This document shows positions 11,091 through 23,400 of a stretch of DNA of 64,000 bases, piece by piece. The notes beneath the pieces are model-generated. The model was not told the origin of the DNA, ran no database searches, and saw nothing but the letters and a program-made list of their open reading frames with translations. Position 1 is the stretch's first letter. Each line of letters starts with the position of its first letter. The DNA is from Phascolomyces articulosus (lineage: Eukaryota; Mucoromycota; Mucoromycetes; Mucorales; Lichtheimiaceae): positions 248,001-312,000 of the forward strand of contig JAIXMP010000044.1 of assembly GCA_025677815.1 (NCBI GenBank), in the 5' to 3' direction. The translations under genes and the position numbers were made by a program.

Positions 11091-13494
11091 ATTTTCTTTT
11101 ATTTTTTAGTGTGATATATATATATATATATGTCTGTGTCTGTGTGTATGTATGTCTATATGTTTGTGTGTAAGGTCTCCACACGTTTTTTTTCTTCGTT
11201 TCTTTGATAAGGTGATTGATTGATTTGTTGGTTGGTTGATATGTTGTTGTTATTTATAAAAGTAAATAATAGAATAAATAAAAAGAGGGGAAATGTGGGT
11301 ATCTAAGTTACAAGATCAATTCAAAAGTGCATCATTTAAACAATGTCGAAAAAAGAAGTTAGGAAAGAAAGAAAGGAAAAAAACGGTATGTATAGATTAG
11401 AATATGGGTGGCAAGATTTTTAGACAAAAAAAAAAAGAGAGAGAGTATTATACAGTTTACTTAGTACGACATGGTTTGTATTAGGGTGTTACAAAAGCCA
11501 ACACTGACCTTGAATAACCATTTTGACATTGGGCAATTGATTGTTACTTTTTTTAGTCTTCTTCATCGAGGTTTATAACTAATAAAATATGCTACCTGTC
11601 TGATACTTCTGCTAATTATATTTATCGTATAAAGAAAAGTGATAGGAGTCATATTACATCTTTCCTTCATTCATTGTTTCTTGTCTTCATGTCTCTCATC
11701 TCTCATCCCTTTTGTCTTTTCCCCCGTTAAAAAAAGACGGTATCATGTTGTACAATTTAAACTGTAAAGCGGAAAATACGATTCCTCTTCCCGCTCAACT
11801 ACTGTAATCTGTAGTATACTTTAATCACTCACAGCCACAAAAATCATATAAAGAAGACGAAAGGAATAACGGTTTATCCGATATTTATATAGAATAGGAA
11901 ACAATAACAGATTCTGTAACAATTATTATAATTGACGATAGCGATGATGATAACTCTAGCTAAATAAGTTGAGTATAGGCCTAAAAGAAGAAGAATAATA
12001 CCCAAGTTATCGCTCTTTCTTATTCTTATTATACACAACTTCTTTACACTCCTTTTTTTCCATCCCATTGATTCGTTCTCAACCTCCTTTTCGTCCATAT
12101 TAAAGCTATAATAATAACTTGCCATTTTTTCTTTTGATTCTCTTATACTTATATATTTTCAAAATTGTTAACTTAAAAAAAGATCAATTAAGCTAGAAAA
12201 AGAATGGTACATAAATCAAATAAGCCCGACTTTTGTTGGTAACGAGCCACAATTTCCATTTCCTGGCTCTAACTATAACGCAACTTATCATATTTCTCTA
12301 ATGCATACCCCACTTTTTTTGAACCAATTACTACATAATAAAATTGTTTTAAGAATTACCTTTGCAACGAGCTGAGTGCTCCATCTATAATAGACATCGA
12401 TCGAGATTTTCTTTTTCTTCTGAGTATTACAAAATAAAATAGGACGGAGGTCATAAAACAAAAAAGAATCTTGTGCCAACCTTGTACAACTGCTGCCACG
12501 GGTCAAGATTAGATATCCATTTATAACGTTAATAGGTATAATTTTTATCATTTTCTTCGTACTAAAATCCTCGACAAAGGCTATTTACACTAGCATAGAC
12601 TTTAAGGAAGTGTTTATTGATAATGCCAAGAAAGTTGCATGTAATTCCTTTATATTCAATTATTATTATTATTATTATTATTTTATGTATATCTACCATA
12701 CGAATAAGATGAAACATAGAAAACCACGAGGTCATACATGTATATTTTACTGTTATTATTGTGCTATATTATATGTTGACTGAAAGTATACTATTTAAGA
12801 AAAAGATTGATTTTGATCTTTATAGTAATTTTTTTCTTTTTTTGTTAAAGACAAATCGAATGTAGCAGAAATAAACAGTTTAGTATAACCTATATCAGAA
12901 ACTGCTACAACGTAAGGATAGTAATAGTATTCATAGTATTATTGTAATACTTTCGAATCGTAGTACGTGGAATCGAAAATGTGTCCCAGAAATGATCGAC
13001 GTGCTATTAGTATTATTAGAAAAAAAAAGTTGTTATTATATCAATTACATGATGGAAAGAAACCATCTTCCAAATACTTTCTCACCATATATATATAACC
13101 AAGCATCTTTGGTCCCAGATCGCACAAAAAAAAAAGAATTACATACCATTCTGATCGCTATATTTGTTATAACTAGTAATAAATTGGAAAAAGTTTTAAT
13201 AGTAATAGTAATACTATAACTTTATCAATCTAGTATATTCTAATACGTATACTTCTTTTCTTTTCAAAGTACATGCTAAACTCATTTTTTCATTGCTTTT
13301 TTTTTTTTGGAAAATCCAGTGTGACAGACGAACCACTGGCGTCTGAATTTATTGTTATACACTATATGATACACTTAAAACTACCCGTTAAACGTTCCTG
13401 AAAAAATTGTAAAAAGAAAAAAAAATGTCCGCATGCTCTGTGTCGTCGTTTTGTTGACAGATACAGCATATTTGTGCAAGAGAAAAAAAATAGA
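11091..13494. promoter_or_regulatory. Long divergent intergenic region
   Basis: About 2.4 kb between the divergent starts of the kinase (-) and dCMP deaminase (+) genes. It holds simple repeats, (AT)n at about 11113-11132 and (ATT)n at about 12659-12682, and short open frames without protein character. Promoters of both genes must lie at its ends. No third gene is supported. Confidence 0.5.
12659..12682. repeat. (ATT)n microsatellite
   Basis: About eight ATT units in a row in the intergenic region upstream of the dCMP deaminase gene. Confidence 0.8.
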
Positions 13495-14877
13495 ATGTTT
13501 ATTGGGATTGTTGGGACACGATGCAGTGGAAAACATTCAGTTGTTGAATACTTGATCGAGAAATGTGGTTTTCAATTACTAAATTTGCGTAATAGTCACC
13601 ATTTGGATCGACCAATTCGTCATACGGGAATGGAATTTTCAACCTTGGAAGAAATGCACAATTATGTTACTGAGAGATGGAGAGAAAATTTTGTTACCTG
13701 TGATATTGATGCGGAAGGTCTCTCATTATTAAGGTAAAGTTATTTATTCAATGAGGAGGTAATAAAATGGTATTAAATCGATTATTTGCTCTTATATTAG
13801 GAAGCGTCCTTTTTTCCTTCTTGTATCAGTAGAAGCACCTTTATCCTTGAGATATCAACGTTTCATAGAAAGGTATGTTGTATTGTATAATTATTATAAG
13901 AACCAACTATTTCCTCCTTTTAACGAGTAGCCATTTTTATATGCATTATAATAGAAATGTGGATCATGAAAAGCTTTCATTAGAAGAATTTATCCAGGAA
14001 GATGATATGGCCATGTATAATACAGCCAAAAACGAAGAAACATTATTGAATCAATCCAGATCGTCATTACCTTTGCATCGTATTATATCCGTATCCGACG
14101 TTACTATCACCAATATTTTCAGGAACAAATGCGATTTCATTGCATCATTGGATTCCATTGATTTGACAAATCCGGAACGATTACGACCTTCGTGGGATAC
14201 TTACTTTATGCACCTTTCGGATTTGGCTGCAAGACGATCCAACTGTATGAAACGTCGTGTAGGATGTATTCTTGTCAAGAATTCACATATTATTGCTACA
14301 GGGTATAATGGTACACCACGAGGTCTTCCTAATTGTAATGAGGGGGGATGTGGTCGATGCAATGCAAATGCACCTTGCGGTACTGGTCTTGATCGTTGTT
14401 TATGTATGCATGCCGAAGAAAATGCACTTTTGGAAGCAGGAAGAAGTCAAGTGAATTCTGGAATTGGTGTTGTGTTATATTGTAACACGTAAGTCACTGT
14501 TTATATTTATTTAATTTAAACAGTAGTGATGAGCGTGATTTTATTCGACATAATATTTACTGACTAAAACTATCGAATGGAATAATAAATATAGGTGTCC
14601 ATGTATTGGTAAGGAAAATATTTTATAAAGTCGTTGTTACTAAGTGCAAAACTAACTTGCAGCTATATTTTATTTAGGATGTGCTATCAAGATTGTACAG
14701 ATTGGTGTAAAAGAAGTTGTCTACTCAAAATCATATGGGATGGATGAAATGACAGCCAAGGTTTTTGCAGAAGGAAAGGTTAAGTTACGACAACACTCAC
14801 CGCCGAGTATGCGTTTAGAAGCTCAGATGTCAAGTGTAGAAGATCAAACTATTGAACAACTTGGTTGGAAGCAGTAG
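13495..14877 (+). CDS. DCD1: Deoxycytidylate (dCMP) deaminase with N-terminal P-loop domain
   Basis: Five exons: 13495-13733, 13801-13872, 13955-14488, 14595-14608, 14678-14877; 352 residues, close to yeast DCD1. It deaminates dCMP to dUMP, feeding thymidylate synthase. The N-terminal half starts MFIGIVGTRCSGKHSV, a Walker-A-like loop in a kinase-like domain found in fungal DCD1. The C-terminal deaminase domain starts near SWDTYFMHLSDLAARRS, has the structural-zinc-type Cys segment CNEGGCGRC, the catalytic HAEENALLEAGR motif and the zinc-binding PCIGC motif. The fourth exon is only 14 nt long and supplies Cys-Pro-Cys-Ile of that motif. An in-frame GTG lies upstream at 13474, but the ATG at 13495 begins the conserved N terminus and was chosen. 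Assignment is firm. Confidence 0.93.
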
Positions 14878-16460
14878 GCACAATAATTTATTTCGTTCTT
14901 TTTTTTTATCATTTTCTTTATTAAAATTTTTTAAAAAAATATAACAATTGGATTATTTCACCAACTGAAATAGTTTTTTTATAAAAAAATTGGTGATAAC
15001 CTCCTTGAATGTTCCGCAGCCACGGAAATCTTTAGTAAAAGGCGAAAGATTTATCCGATCTGATTACAGAACAGAGGCATAAGAGAAAAAAAAATGTGCC
15101 TGAGGTTAGCCTCTTTAAATAGTTTTTCAAAAATCAACCATCGGAGAAGTGCGGACTTATAGATGATGTCAAATTCTGGCTCGGGACCTTGTGCGTGTTA
15201 CTTGTTTGTTTATATTGGTTCTTTCCTAAAATTTTGCGGCCCATTTTTTTTCCTGAAGAAATTATATGGTTCGCACTTTGCGCCCTAATATTTATAATCT
15301 TTGCGTTTATCTAGTAGTACTTACCACTTCGAATATTTTTATGGACTTTCCAGCTACTCACTCTCAGAAATTTCAGTTTCCAAACCATTTTCATCATCAC
15401 TACTATGTTTGAACATTATCATCGTCTCCTTCATTGCCATCATCCTTTTTATGAGGCCATTATACACAGTTGGTCCCATCAATATACTCGACATGCTTCC
15501 TACTTTTCCCTTTACTCTTCTTTACAACACCGATTTCATCATATCTGTCATGTTCATGATCTTCATGGATATTTTTTAATTCCTCAATTATCGTTTAATG
15601 GGAACGAGTTAAAGTCAAACTATTGTACGATTATCTCTGGCACTTATCATGTTTGTTCCCTGCTACATACTTCCAAAATCATCAAGCCGTTAATAACTTT
15701 ACCAAGTGCTCCATTCTTCAGTCGCTTGATTCTATTTGGGTATGTTAAATGATAAGCGTCATTCAGCAAGTAAGCACCCTTATCGATCATTTGCAAACTG
15801 CCGACATGACGCTCAGGTCCCATCAGTTGTATGATTGGAAATTTGATTATAAATAATTATTACTTTTTCAAAGTTGACGATGTTTGAGTAAAATGATTGA
15901 GGTGATATTGTCACTATAGTATATGGAGAAGCTTTTGATGATGATAATGAATTGGTATTTTCCATGTTTTCGATTGATTTGAAGTTATTTGCGTGAAAAG
16001 CAAGTTTAGAGCTAAGTTTGGAGTGTCCCTTAGTTTAGGAATTGGAGACAGTTGAGTTTTGCAGCTTTTCAAATTTAGCATGAATTTTGGAGGAAACTGG
16101 TTTCCAGATTTGTCTGCTGGGCTCTTGTTCCTATCGTTTTTAATTCTTTTGATATTTTTTGTACGGGTATTTGATGTGATCAATCGTTGGTGGCTGGCTT
16201 CGATACCTTTGAACAGATGTTGCTACCTTTTTTCAACATTATTGGTTACTTTCAGGGTCCACGTCAATGATAAAATTTTTTGAAAGTCTAGTATAAATAA
16301 AGCAAATATATATCAGCTAAACCGAGCATCACCTTCTTTTGTTACCAACTTCCTATTCCTTGGTTATTGCCTGCCATGCATTGCAGCTTGGTTCTGAATT
16401 CTTGATTAGAATTTCTCCAACAGATCTCAATATTCGTGTTCCCAAAATGCATCATATACC
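14878..16460. other. Intergenic, with coding-like traces on the minus strand
   Basis: No intact gene. On the minus strand at about 15330-15760 there are broken frames with protein-like, charged composition (for example EELKNIHEDHEHDRYDEI and KSKGKSRKHVEYI), interrupted by stops and frame changes. This looks like an old gene or transposon remnant. The family was not recognised. A short inverted repeat (TTATTTCACCAA / TTGGTGATAA) at about 14944-14998 follows the dCMP deaminase gene. Confidence 0.35.
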
Positions 16461-16466
16461 GGTTAC

Positions 16467-16636
16467 TATAAACCTCCGCTTTTTGCAGATGTTCGTTCTC
16501 TCAAAAAAAAAAAAACGTGCAAAAAGTGAGGATATGCATAAAATTTACCATGTTTTCTGAGCGGTTTGCTTTGAAAAAAAGCTGTAAAAGCTGGGGTCCG
16601 CAAAAAACGGATCTGCAAAAAGCAGTGACCACTGTA
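16467..16636. mobile_element. Short diverged pogo-like MITE (probable)
   Basis: Ends share an inverted stretch: GCTTTTTGCAGAT at 16478-16490 and its reverse complement at 16611-16623. The right end reads, inward, TACAGTGGTCACTGC, and the left TATAAACCTCCGC. The general form (TA, then CAGT..., then a GC-containing block) resembles pogo/Tigger termini. The outermost bases do not match well, so this is tentative. Confidence 0.4.
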
Positions 16637-17104
16637 CAACAATTGAATCATTTGACGTCTTCTTTAAAACAATGTGTTGAAATGATGTAGCAACAGATCA
16701 TCTACATAGTAATACTTAATTAATTAACTTGGTTTTCTTCACAGCTTCAGATTTGTTCAATAGACTTGATTTTTGTTTAATTCGGTTGTTCTGACCTTCA
16801 TTTGATTGTTTCGCGATACCATAAGAAAAAAATTACGTACGAGTTCCCGATAATTAACAGTTAAATCAAATTGTATGTCAAATTCGTTAGTAATTATGAA
16901 TGCTTTTTACCTGTTGTGTATTCTTGATTTTTTTCTTTTTGAGCTGCAGGTCTAATTTTTTGGTCTCTAGTTCTATTAATTGACCTTCTTCGGTAAGAGC
17001 CATGAAGCTCGCTAAAAAAAATTGTGTTTAATTTAACTTTTCAGAGTTATTTCGGTTAGATATTTTTTGTGAAGTGATAAAAGAAAAGAGGAGAATATTA
17101 GGCC

Positions 17105-18155
17105 TGTAAAATATGCCTGGAATCAAAAAAAAATCTCAGGTTGTTTTACCAGATATTATTTACTTACGTTGTATATGAGTACTTTCATGAAGCACCCACA
17201 CTGGCAAGAAGCGACTAAAGATAAGCAGATTAATGTCAGTTGTGTTAAATGGTAAAGGATACCACCTATTCCTATTTTTTAATCAATACAAAATGAGAAA
17301 AATGAAATTTACTACACGAGACGCCAACAACGCATCCCGCAGAAGCAGGCATGCTCGATTTAGGGTTAAACCCATGGACGCTCCCTTTATCGTTATATTT
17401 TTTTTTGTCTATTGGTAAAGTATAACTTTCTTCACAACCATTATAAGATTCCACTTTCTTTTGTAATACTTTCATAACTTATCAAAGCAGAGCTATTAGG
17501 AAGGCCAAAGAAAAAGAAGGAACACAAAAAAATTTTCTTGTGATATTTTATATTCCTTATTTCGATTTGTTGATATTCTCACCACAAACAACATATTATT
17601 AAAAATCAGTGATTATTGTGGTTCAGCATGGAAAGGAATAGAAAAACAATATACCAGGATTATTTTTTATGATTAGATATAAGAGAATAATAAACGAGAG
17701 ACGCAACATAAGAGATTCATTTGGTTGCATTTTATACATAATATACTACGAATAATTCGAGAGAACAATAGACATGCGTTGATTGTTTACAAACTCTAAT
17801 AAAAGTCATCAACTTAATATATAAATTAGCGTGGTCAGTTGAGAACAACTTTCGATTATGTTACATGTATTGTTGTATTGATAAACCACAATGATACTAA
17901 TAAATCTTTAAACGGTTTTTAAACAGTAAACTGTTATTGGGCAGCATATCATTACAAATGTAATCTTATGTCATTTTAAAAAACACTATTACTATCCTCT
18001 GCCATGGCTTGATTTTATTTGCTTTATTGGACATTTGAGACAAATTGAATGTCTTGTGGTTATTCTTTATAGATATTTGAACGGAAGGATGAATGAGGAT
18101 TTTAGATTTGTTTTTCCAGTTTGGTATCGACGTTAAACCATCATTTTATTGGCCA
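17105..18155 (+). repeat. Dispersed repeat, copy A
   Basis: This roughly 1.05-kb segment resembles 28505-29310 along its length in the same orientation, with substitutions and indels. Shared blocks include GGACGCTCCCTTTATC, TTTTGTAATACTTTCATAAC, GTTACATGTATT, GACATTTGAGACAAA-like and AGATTTGTTTTTCCA. No open reading frame is conserved between the copies, and no terminal inverted repeats were found. It may be a non-coding transposon relic or an old segmental duplication. Confidence 0.75.
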
Positions 18156-18613
18156 AGAGCCATTTCTTAACTTTTGCACCAGGTACTTAAACACCGCCGA
18201 ATATTATCACTATAGAAAAAAATTAAGAGTGATGGCCTATTTCTTTTTGCCCCACAACTTATACAGGTGAATAACATGGCATTTTCCTGCACTTTACTAA
18301 AAAGGAATTCGCTGACATATGGGTTTGCATGTCAATAATGTTACTATAAAGAAGTGTTTATCATAATATTTCATTTTCATTAAGAATAAAATCAAGTATT
18401 GTTTGACACTTGTCAATGCCACTTTCCATTTTTTTTTTAAAAAAAAAGAAAATGAAAACAGTATGTTTTTGTATTCAATAATAGTCAGCAGAAAAGCATG
18501 AAAGTTCGGAGTTGTTTAAAAAGCTCATGTGAGCGCATGTTTTCTCCTCCTCTTTTCCATCTATTATATAACACTAAACGCCTTTACATAATATAATTTT
18601 AATATACCCTTCC
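18156..18613. promoter_or_regulatory. Upstream region of the RING-CH gene
   Basis: AT-rich spacer of about 460 nt between repeat copy A and the start codon. A pyrimidine tract (TTTCTCCTCCTCTTTTCC, about 18540-18557) and a CTATTATATAAC box near 18561-18572, about 40-50 nt before the ATG, are plausible promoter parts. Confidence 0.35.
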
Positions 18614-20050
18614 ATGTCTTCTTCCTCTTCATCAGAACAAGTAACTTGTCAAGAAGAACGACGACGATGCTGGATTTGTTTTGATGAAGAATCTAAAGAC
18701 GACGAAAAAGATAGCAATAATGTTTGGGTCAAGCCATGCAAATGCTCTCTGACTTCTCATGAACAATGTTTATTGGATTGGATTGCAGAAAACCAAAAAA
18801 CATCAGCACGAAGAATGGCAACAGCAGCAACGGCTGGGATAACTGCAATAGCACAGCAGCAACAGCAGCAGCAGCAGCAACGACAAACTAAAGTTTCTTG
18901 TCCTCAATGTGCAACACCTTATGTCATTGCTGATCATACAAGTCAAACGTTAATAGTATTAACAGCTTTGGATCGACTCATTCATGCGGCTGCTCCTTAT
19001 ATAACCCTTTTAGGGCTGGGCTGTTCAGCTTTGGTCACTTCAACTACATTTGGTGCCTATACAGTCATGAATTTTTTGGGACCAGAACAAAGTGAACAAC
19101 TCATGGGTGTACCAGCTCAATGGACATGGCGTGTTTGGTTAAGTTTACCTATGATCCCAGTAATATTAATTTCATCTCGATATCGTTGGGCAGATGGGTT
19201 TTTACCTTTTGCCACTTTGTTGTTATTAAGGGCCATGGGAAGTCCATTGCATCAAACGAAGTTTTCATGGCCACCCTCACCCTTAGCAACATTAGGTTTA
19301 TTCCCATGGATGAGGTATTGTTGTATTCACAAGTAACAGGGTAAAAGGAAAGGGGTGAATATATTAAAGTTTTAATCCTTCCATTGTGAATTGGTTGGTA
19401 TGGATATGTAAAAAGGTATAAAAGAATTAATCATAGGAAGGATTGCTTGATTATTTATCAATTTGTAATAGATTAATATACAATAATTTGTTTTTGCTTG
19501 TACAATTTCGGTTATCACGATTCATTTTACGCTTTCGATCAAAGCGCTCACAGCGGCATCAGCAACAAGAGGGTGCTGGTGGTGTACGTGACCGGCGTGA
19601 ATTTGATATATTAACAAGATCTAGTACAAATACTGGTGTATCCATCATTGGTGCATTGATGTGGCCATTGATTAGTAGTTGGATTGGCAGGTAATATATT
19701 CATTGACGTTTAAAAGTTGCCATTCAAAGTGTTTTATCAAAATGTCAATATCTTTGTTACTAAAAGAAACTTTTATTGGATAAAAACATAGCTGTTTAAA
19801 TCAAATTAAATGGGTTCGTCATTATTTTCCAGAACCATTTCAGAGAAACACCTTGGGCGGATGTCTCTATGTTATAATCAAGGTAAGGCATAATAAAATA
19901 TTTGTATACATGATCTATTATTTACTATTTCGTGACTGATATGATGATGTATATATTATCCAATAGGACTTCACAAGTCTAGTTTATAGATGTGAAAAAA
20001 TTCGCCAACGTCGATCTCGTCGAGTTCGAAATCATAATGAGATACCTTGA
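18614..20050 (+). CDS. MARCH5-like RING-CH E3 ubiquitin ligase
   Basis: Four exons: 18614-19314, 19472-19690, 19792-19882, 19967-20050; 364 residues. The RING-CH zinc finger lies near the N terminus: CWIC (19-22), then KPCKC, HEQCLLDWI and, after a poly-Gln insert, SCPQC. The remainder is hydrophobic with about four membrane segments: ITLLGLGCSALVTSTTF, a long stretch around SLPMIPVILI, GALMWPLISSWIG and GGCLYVIIKDF, ending in a basic tail. Order and sequence, especially PxQRNTLGG near the end, match MARCH5/MITOL, the mitochondrial outer-membrane ligase that acts on fission and import factors. The mitochondrial location here is inferred from that similarity. The poly-Gln insert inside the RING-CH domain is unusual. 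Confidence 0.85.
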
Positions 20051-20428
20051 AATAATGTTAATAATTCGTTTTATATACTTATGTGTAATTACTTAATAAA
20101 CGTTGGAAATATTTGTATAAAGTTGCTTTTCTTTTATATATAAAAAATGTGTAATCTATAGCAGAAATGTTATTATGCTAAAAATAATGCTTATAGAATG
20201 TATATTTATGATTTCTTGATGATCTTTATTAATACGCTATTATTATTCACATACACACAGACTTTTTTTTATATTTATAAACGATGATGCAACTATATAT
20301 GGAGAAATGTTTTGTTGTTGATTGGTTAAATTGGGCGGTTGAGAGTTTGTGTGAAAGGGAAAAAAATATGAAGGTTTATGTATTTATATTACTATATAAG
20401 GATCCTTTTATCTTATGGTCATTTTTAA
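20051..20428. other. Convergent 3' spacer
   Basis: 378 nt between the ends of the RING-CH gene (+) and INO80 (-). It holds AATAAA-like signals; no gene is seen. Confidence 0.6.
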
Positions 20429-23400
20429 TTAACCAGTAAAAGAAATATTTGTTCTCGGCCGGCCGATTCTACCCTTTTTCCTACTTGCTGCACTACCATT
20501 TCCATTAGTTCCCGGCGATGAATCGTCTTCTGGTAATGTATCACCCCCTGCACTCATAAGTTTTTCCATGGCTGCTTCTGAAGATGTCGACTTATCCGCA
20601 GCTTGTGCCTTTTTCGATCGTTTGCTCGGGCGCGCAGCTTTCTTTTTGTCTTCTTCTTCAGCTTTTCGTTTAAGCTGCATTTGAAGATTATTATCCATTT
20701 CTATATTCATACAAGAATATTTAAGGTGAGTGTTTCTCCTTTTGCTTCGGGAAAAAAAATAAATCTTTATACCTTCATCATCCAACAGCAAGGATACAAT
20801 TTCTCGAGGCTTGAAGTCGACTTGCTTGAACTCACCACCAGAAATAACCACTTTTTGGATCTATATTTAAAACAAAAGGAGGATGCGCATATGAATAAAC
20901 AGCTAGGAATCTCCAGCGTGTATAAATTCAAATTATTAAATTGTATTGATAATTTGCTTTACCTCATCCTTTTGTTTTGCACGTTGTAAGATTCTTTCTT
21001 CAATTGTACCCTTCGTAATGAGTCTGTATACTGTAACTTGTTTCGTTTGACCAAGACGATGTGCCCGATCCATAGCCTATATATATAAATAGGAATAATT
21101 GATCAACATAAGCTCTGGCTATATTACTTCTCATTTTTAAAGAAAATCACCTGCTGGTCTACTGTAGGATTCCAATCACTATCGTAAAAGATCACAGTGT
21201 CTGCAGCCGTCAAGTTTATACCAAGACCACCTGCACGTGTACTGAGTAAGAAAATAAATATTTCTGGGCGTGTTTGCCAATCAGATACCATATCACGGCG
21301 ATCAGAAATTTTGGAAGAACCATCCAATCGTAAATATTTATATTGCTTGTAGGCAATATATTCTTCGAATAAATCAATCATACGGGTCATTTGGAAATAA
21401 ACTAAGCATCGATGTCCTTCATTCTTGAGTCTTTCTAGTAATCGATCCAAGGTAGCCAATTTTCCAGAATCTAAAATCAAGTCTCGCATGGCTGGCACCT
21501 TCATCATGGAATAACCATGGCCTGATGAAGGGACCGTCATGATACCTTCACCGTCTGATTTACGCGTTACTGCTGATAACTCAATAGCTTCAGATCGCAT
21601 GGAAGTGCGGATATAAGCTGGCTTTCCAAATAGACAAGCACGCATTGATGGATTGAACATCAAATCAGCTTGATCATTACTAAAGGAACGATCGATACAA
21701 ACTGCTTCGATAGGTACTGATCGGGCCTTTTTGCATCCAAATTATTTATATTAGATATACTGTTACTATTTTCCTTGATTTGCACCTCCTTTCCCACAAA
21801 CAAAAATAGACTTACCCCTGGGATATAAGACTGATCAAACTGTTCAGCAATATAATTCATACTTTCACCAATACTTGTCAAATGATCCATGACACTTCCG
21901 GGTGCGACAACAAGTCTGTCTGTTGCTGTACTTGATTCACGTATCAGGAAGCTTGCGTAAGTATTGATAGGAGCCTTTGAGTAACCTTCATCATTACTTT
22001 TATTTGTATTATAGAATCGTCGTCTTGCTCGCTTATCACGTTGTGATAAATGTGATACCCATCGTGCAATTAAGGATTGATTAAACAAGTAGCTTGCTTC
22101 CTGTGGAGAAGTATCAATAAAACGAAGGAAAGAAAATGCTGCGTCTAGATCAGAAGAAGAGAGATATGGTAAATTAGGCCAAGCATATAATAATAATAAT
22201 TTTCGAATAGTCAGCCCAGAAGAGATAATAAATCATCACCTGTTTCATCCGAAAACATGGATTTATGGATATAATCTGGGTTCCAGATATTCATCAAATT
22301 GTCGAGGTATCGAGTTGTAAATCCAGCTTTAGAGTGAGGTCCTGGAACTCGTAGAATTCCGCCACTACGGTAAAGATGTTTGGGAATGTGGTATTTGATA
22401 TGACTACGAGACGAATAAGGACAATACAAGGCACTCTCTTTTGTTAAAGAGCCTGTTTCACTAAAACCACAGAAAGCCATCGGGGACTGGACATCAGCAC
22501 GTTCAAATAATTCTGGATGGTTACAGACCTACCAAATGTACATGTATTGTTTAGCATCAGATTGAAACAGTCCTGTGTTTTCCCCTGTCTCCTTCCACTT
22601 ATCAAAAATTTTACAAACCTTTCGGAATTGCATAACCAAATTCATCAAGCTATCCATGCTCTCTTCATTTAAAGAAGTGGCCTTCTCCAAAAGCTCAGAA
22701 ATTGAAATCTTTTGCTTCAGACCTTTGTATAGTGCCCGTTGTCGTGCAGTCAAATCACAATATACTTCCACTTCAATCTTCTCACCTAATTCGTGCTGAA
22801 CATTACGTTTGATACGTCGTAACATGAATGGCTTCAAGATCATATGAAGTCGTCGTAATTGATGTTCGTTCAATGTTCCTTTATTTTCGGCATGACTTTC
22901 AATATCTTTTGAGAACCACTCACTAAATTCTTCGTGTGAATCGAATAGTGTTGGCATGATAAAATGAAGCAAAGCCCATAATTCTATTATGATTAAATTT
23001 CCATTAGTAAAAACCGTTCTTCACTAATTTTTTAACAATAATTATATAGTTGAAAACGAATTGGTGACTTTTTTTTACCTTGCATGCTATTTTGGATAGG
23101 TGTACCAGTCAATAATAAACGATTACGACAGTGGAAACCAAGCAATTGTTTCCAACGAGCACTTGAAGAGCTCTTGATGGCTTGTGCCTCATCAAGAACC
23201 ATATATTGCCATTTGACACGTTGGAAGTAACTGACATCCGTAAGAACCTAAGCATTTGGATCATATTTATTCTTGAGTATAACATTATCTAACATTGAAG
23301 TGGGCTGTCAAAATCACGGATCAATCCTTACCAGTTGGTAACTTGTAATTACAACATGGAACGGTGCATCTCGACCATAAAGTTGTTTACGGTTCCAGAA

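Noticed and set aside
14941..14998. Rho-independent-like terminator hairpin after the dCMP deaminase gene
   Set aside because: Such terminators are bacterial; in a nuclear fungal gene the AT-rich inverted repeat has no expected role and may be chance.
15301..15752. Plus-strand open frames at 15301-15579 and 15405-15752
   Set aside because: Composition (His/Phe/Tyr/Ser-rich) looks like the antisense of an acidic, Lys-rich minus-strand remnant rather than a real plus-strand gene.
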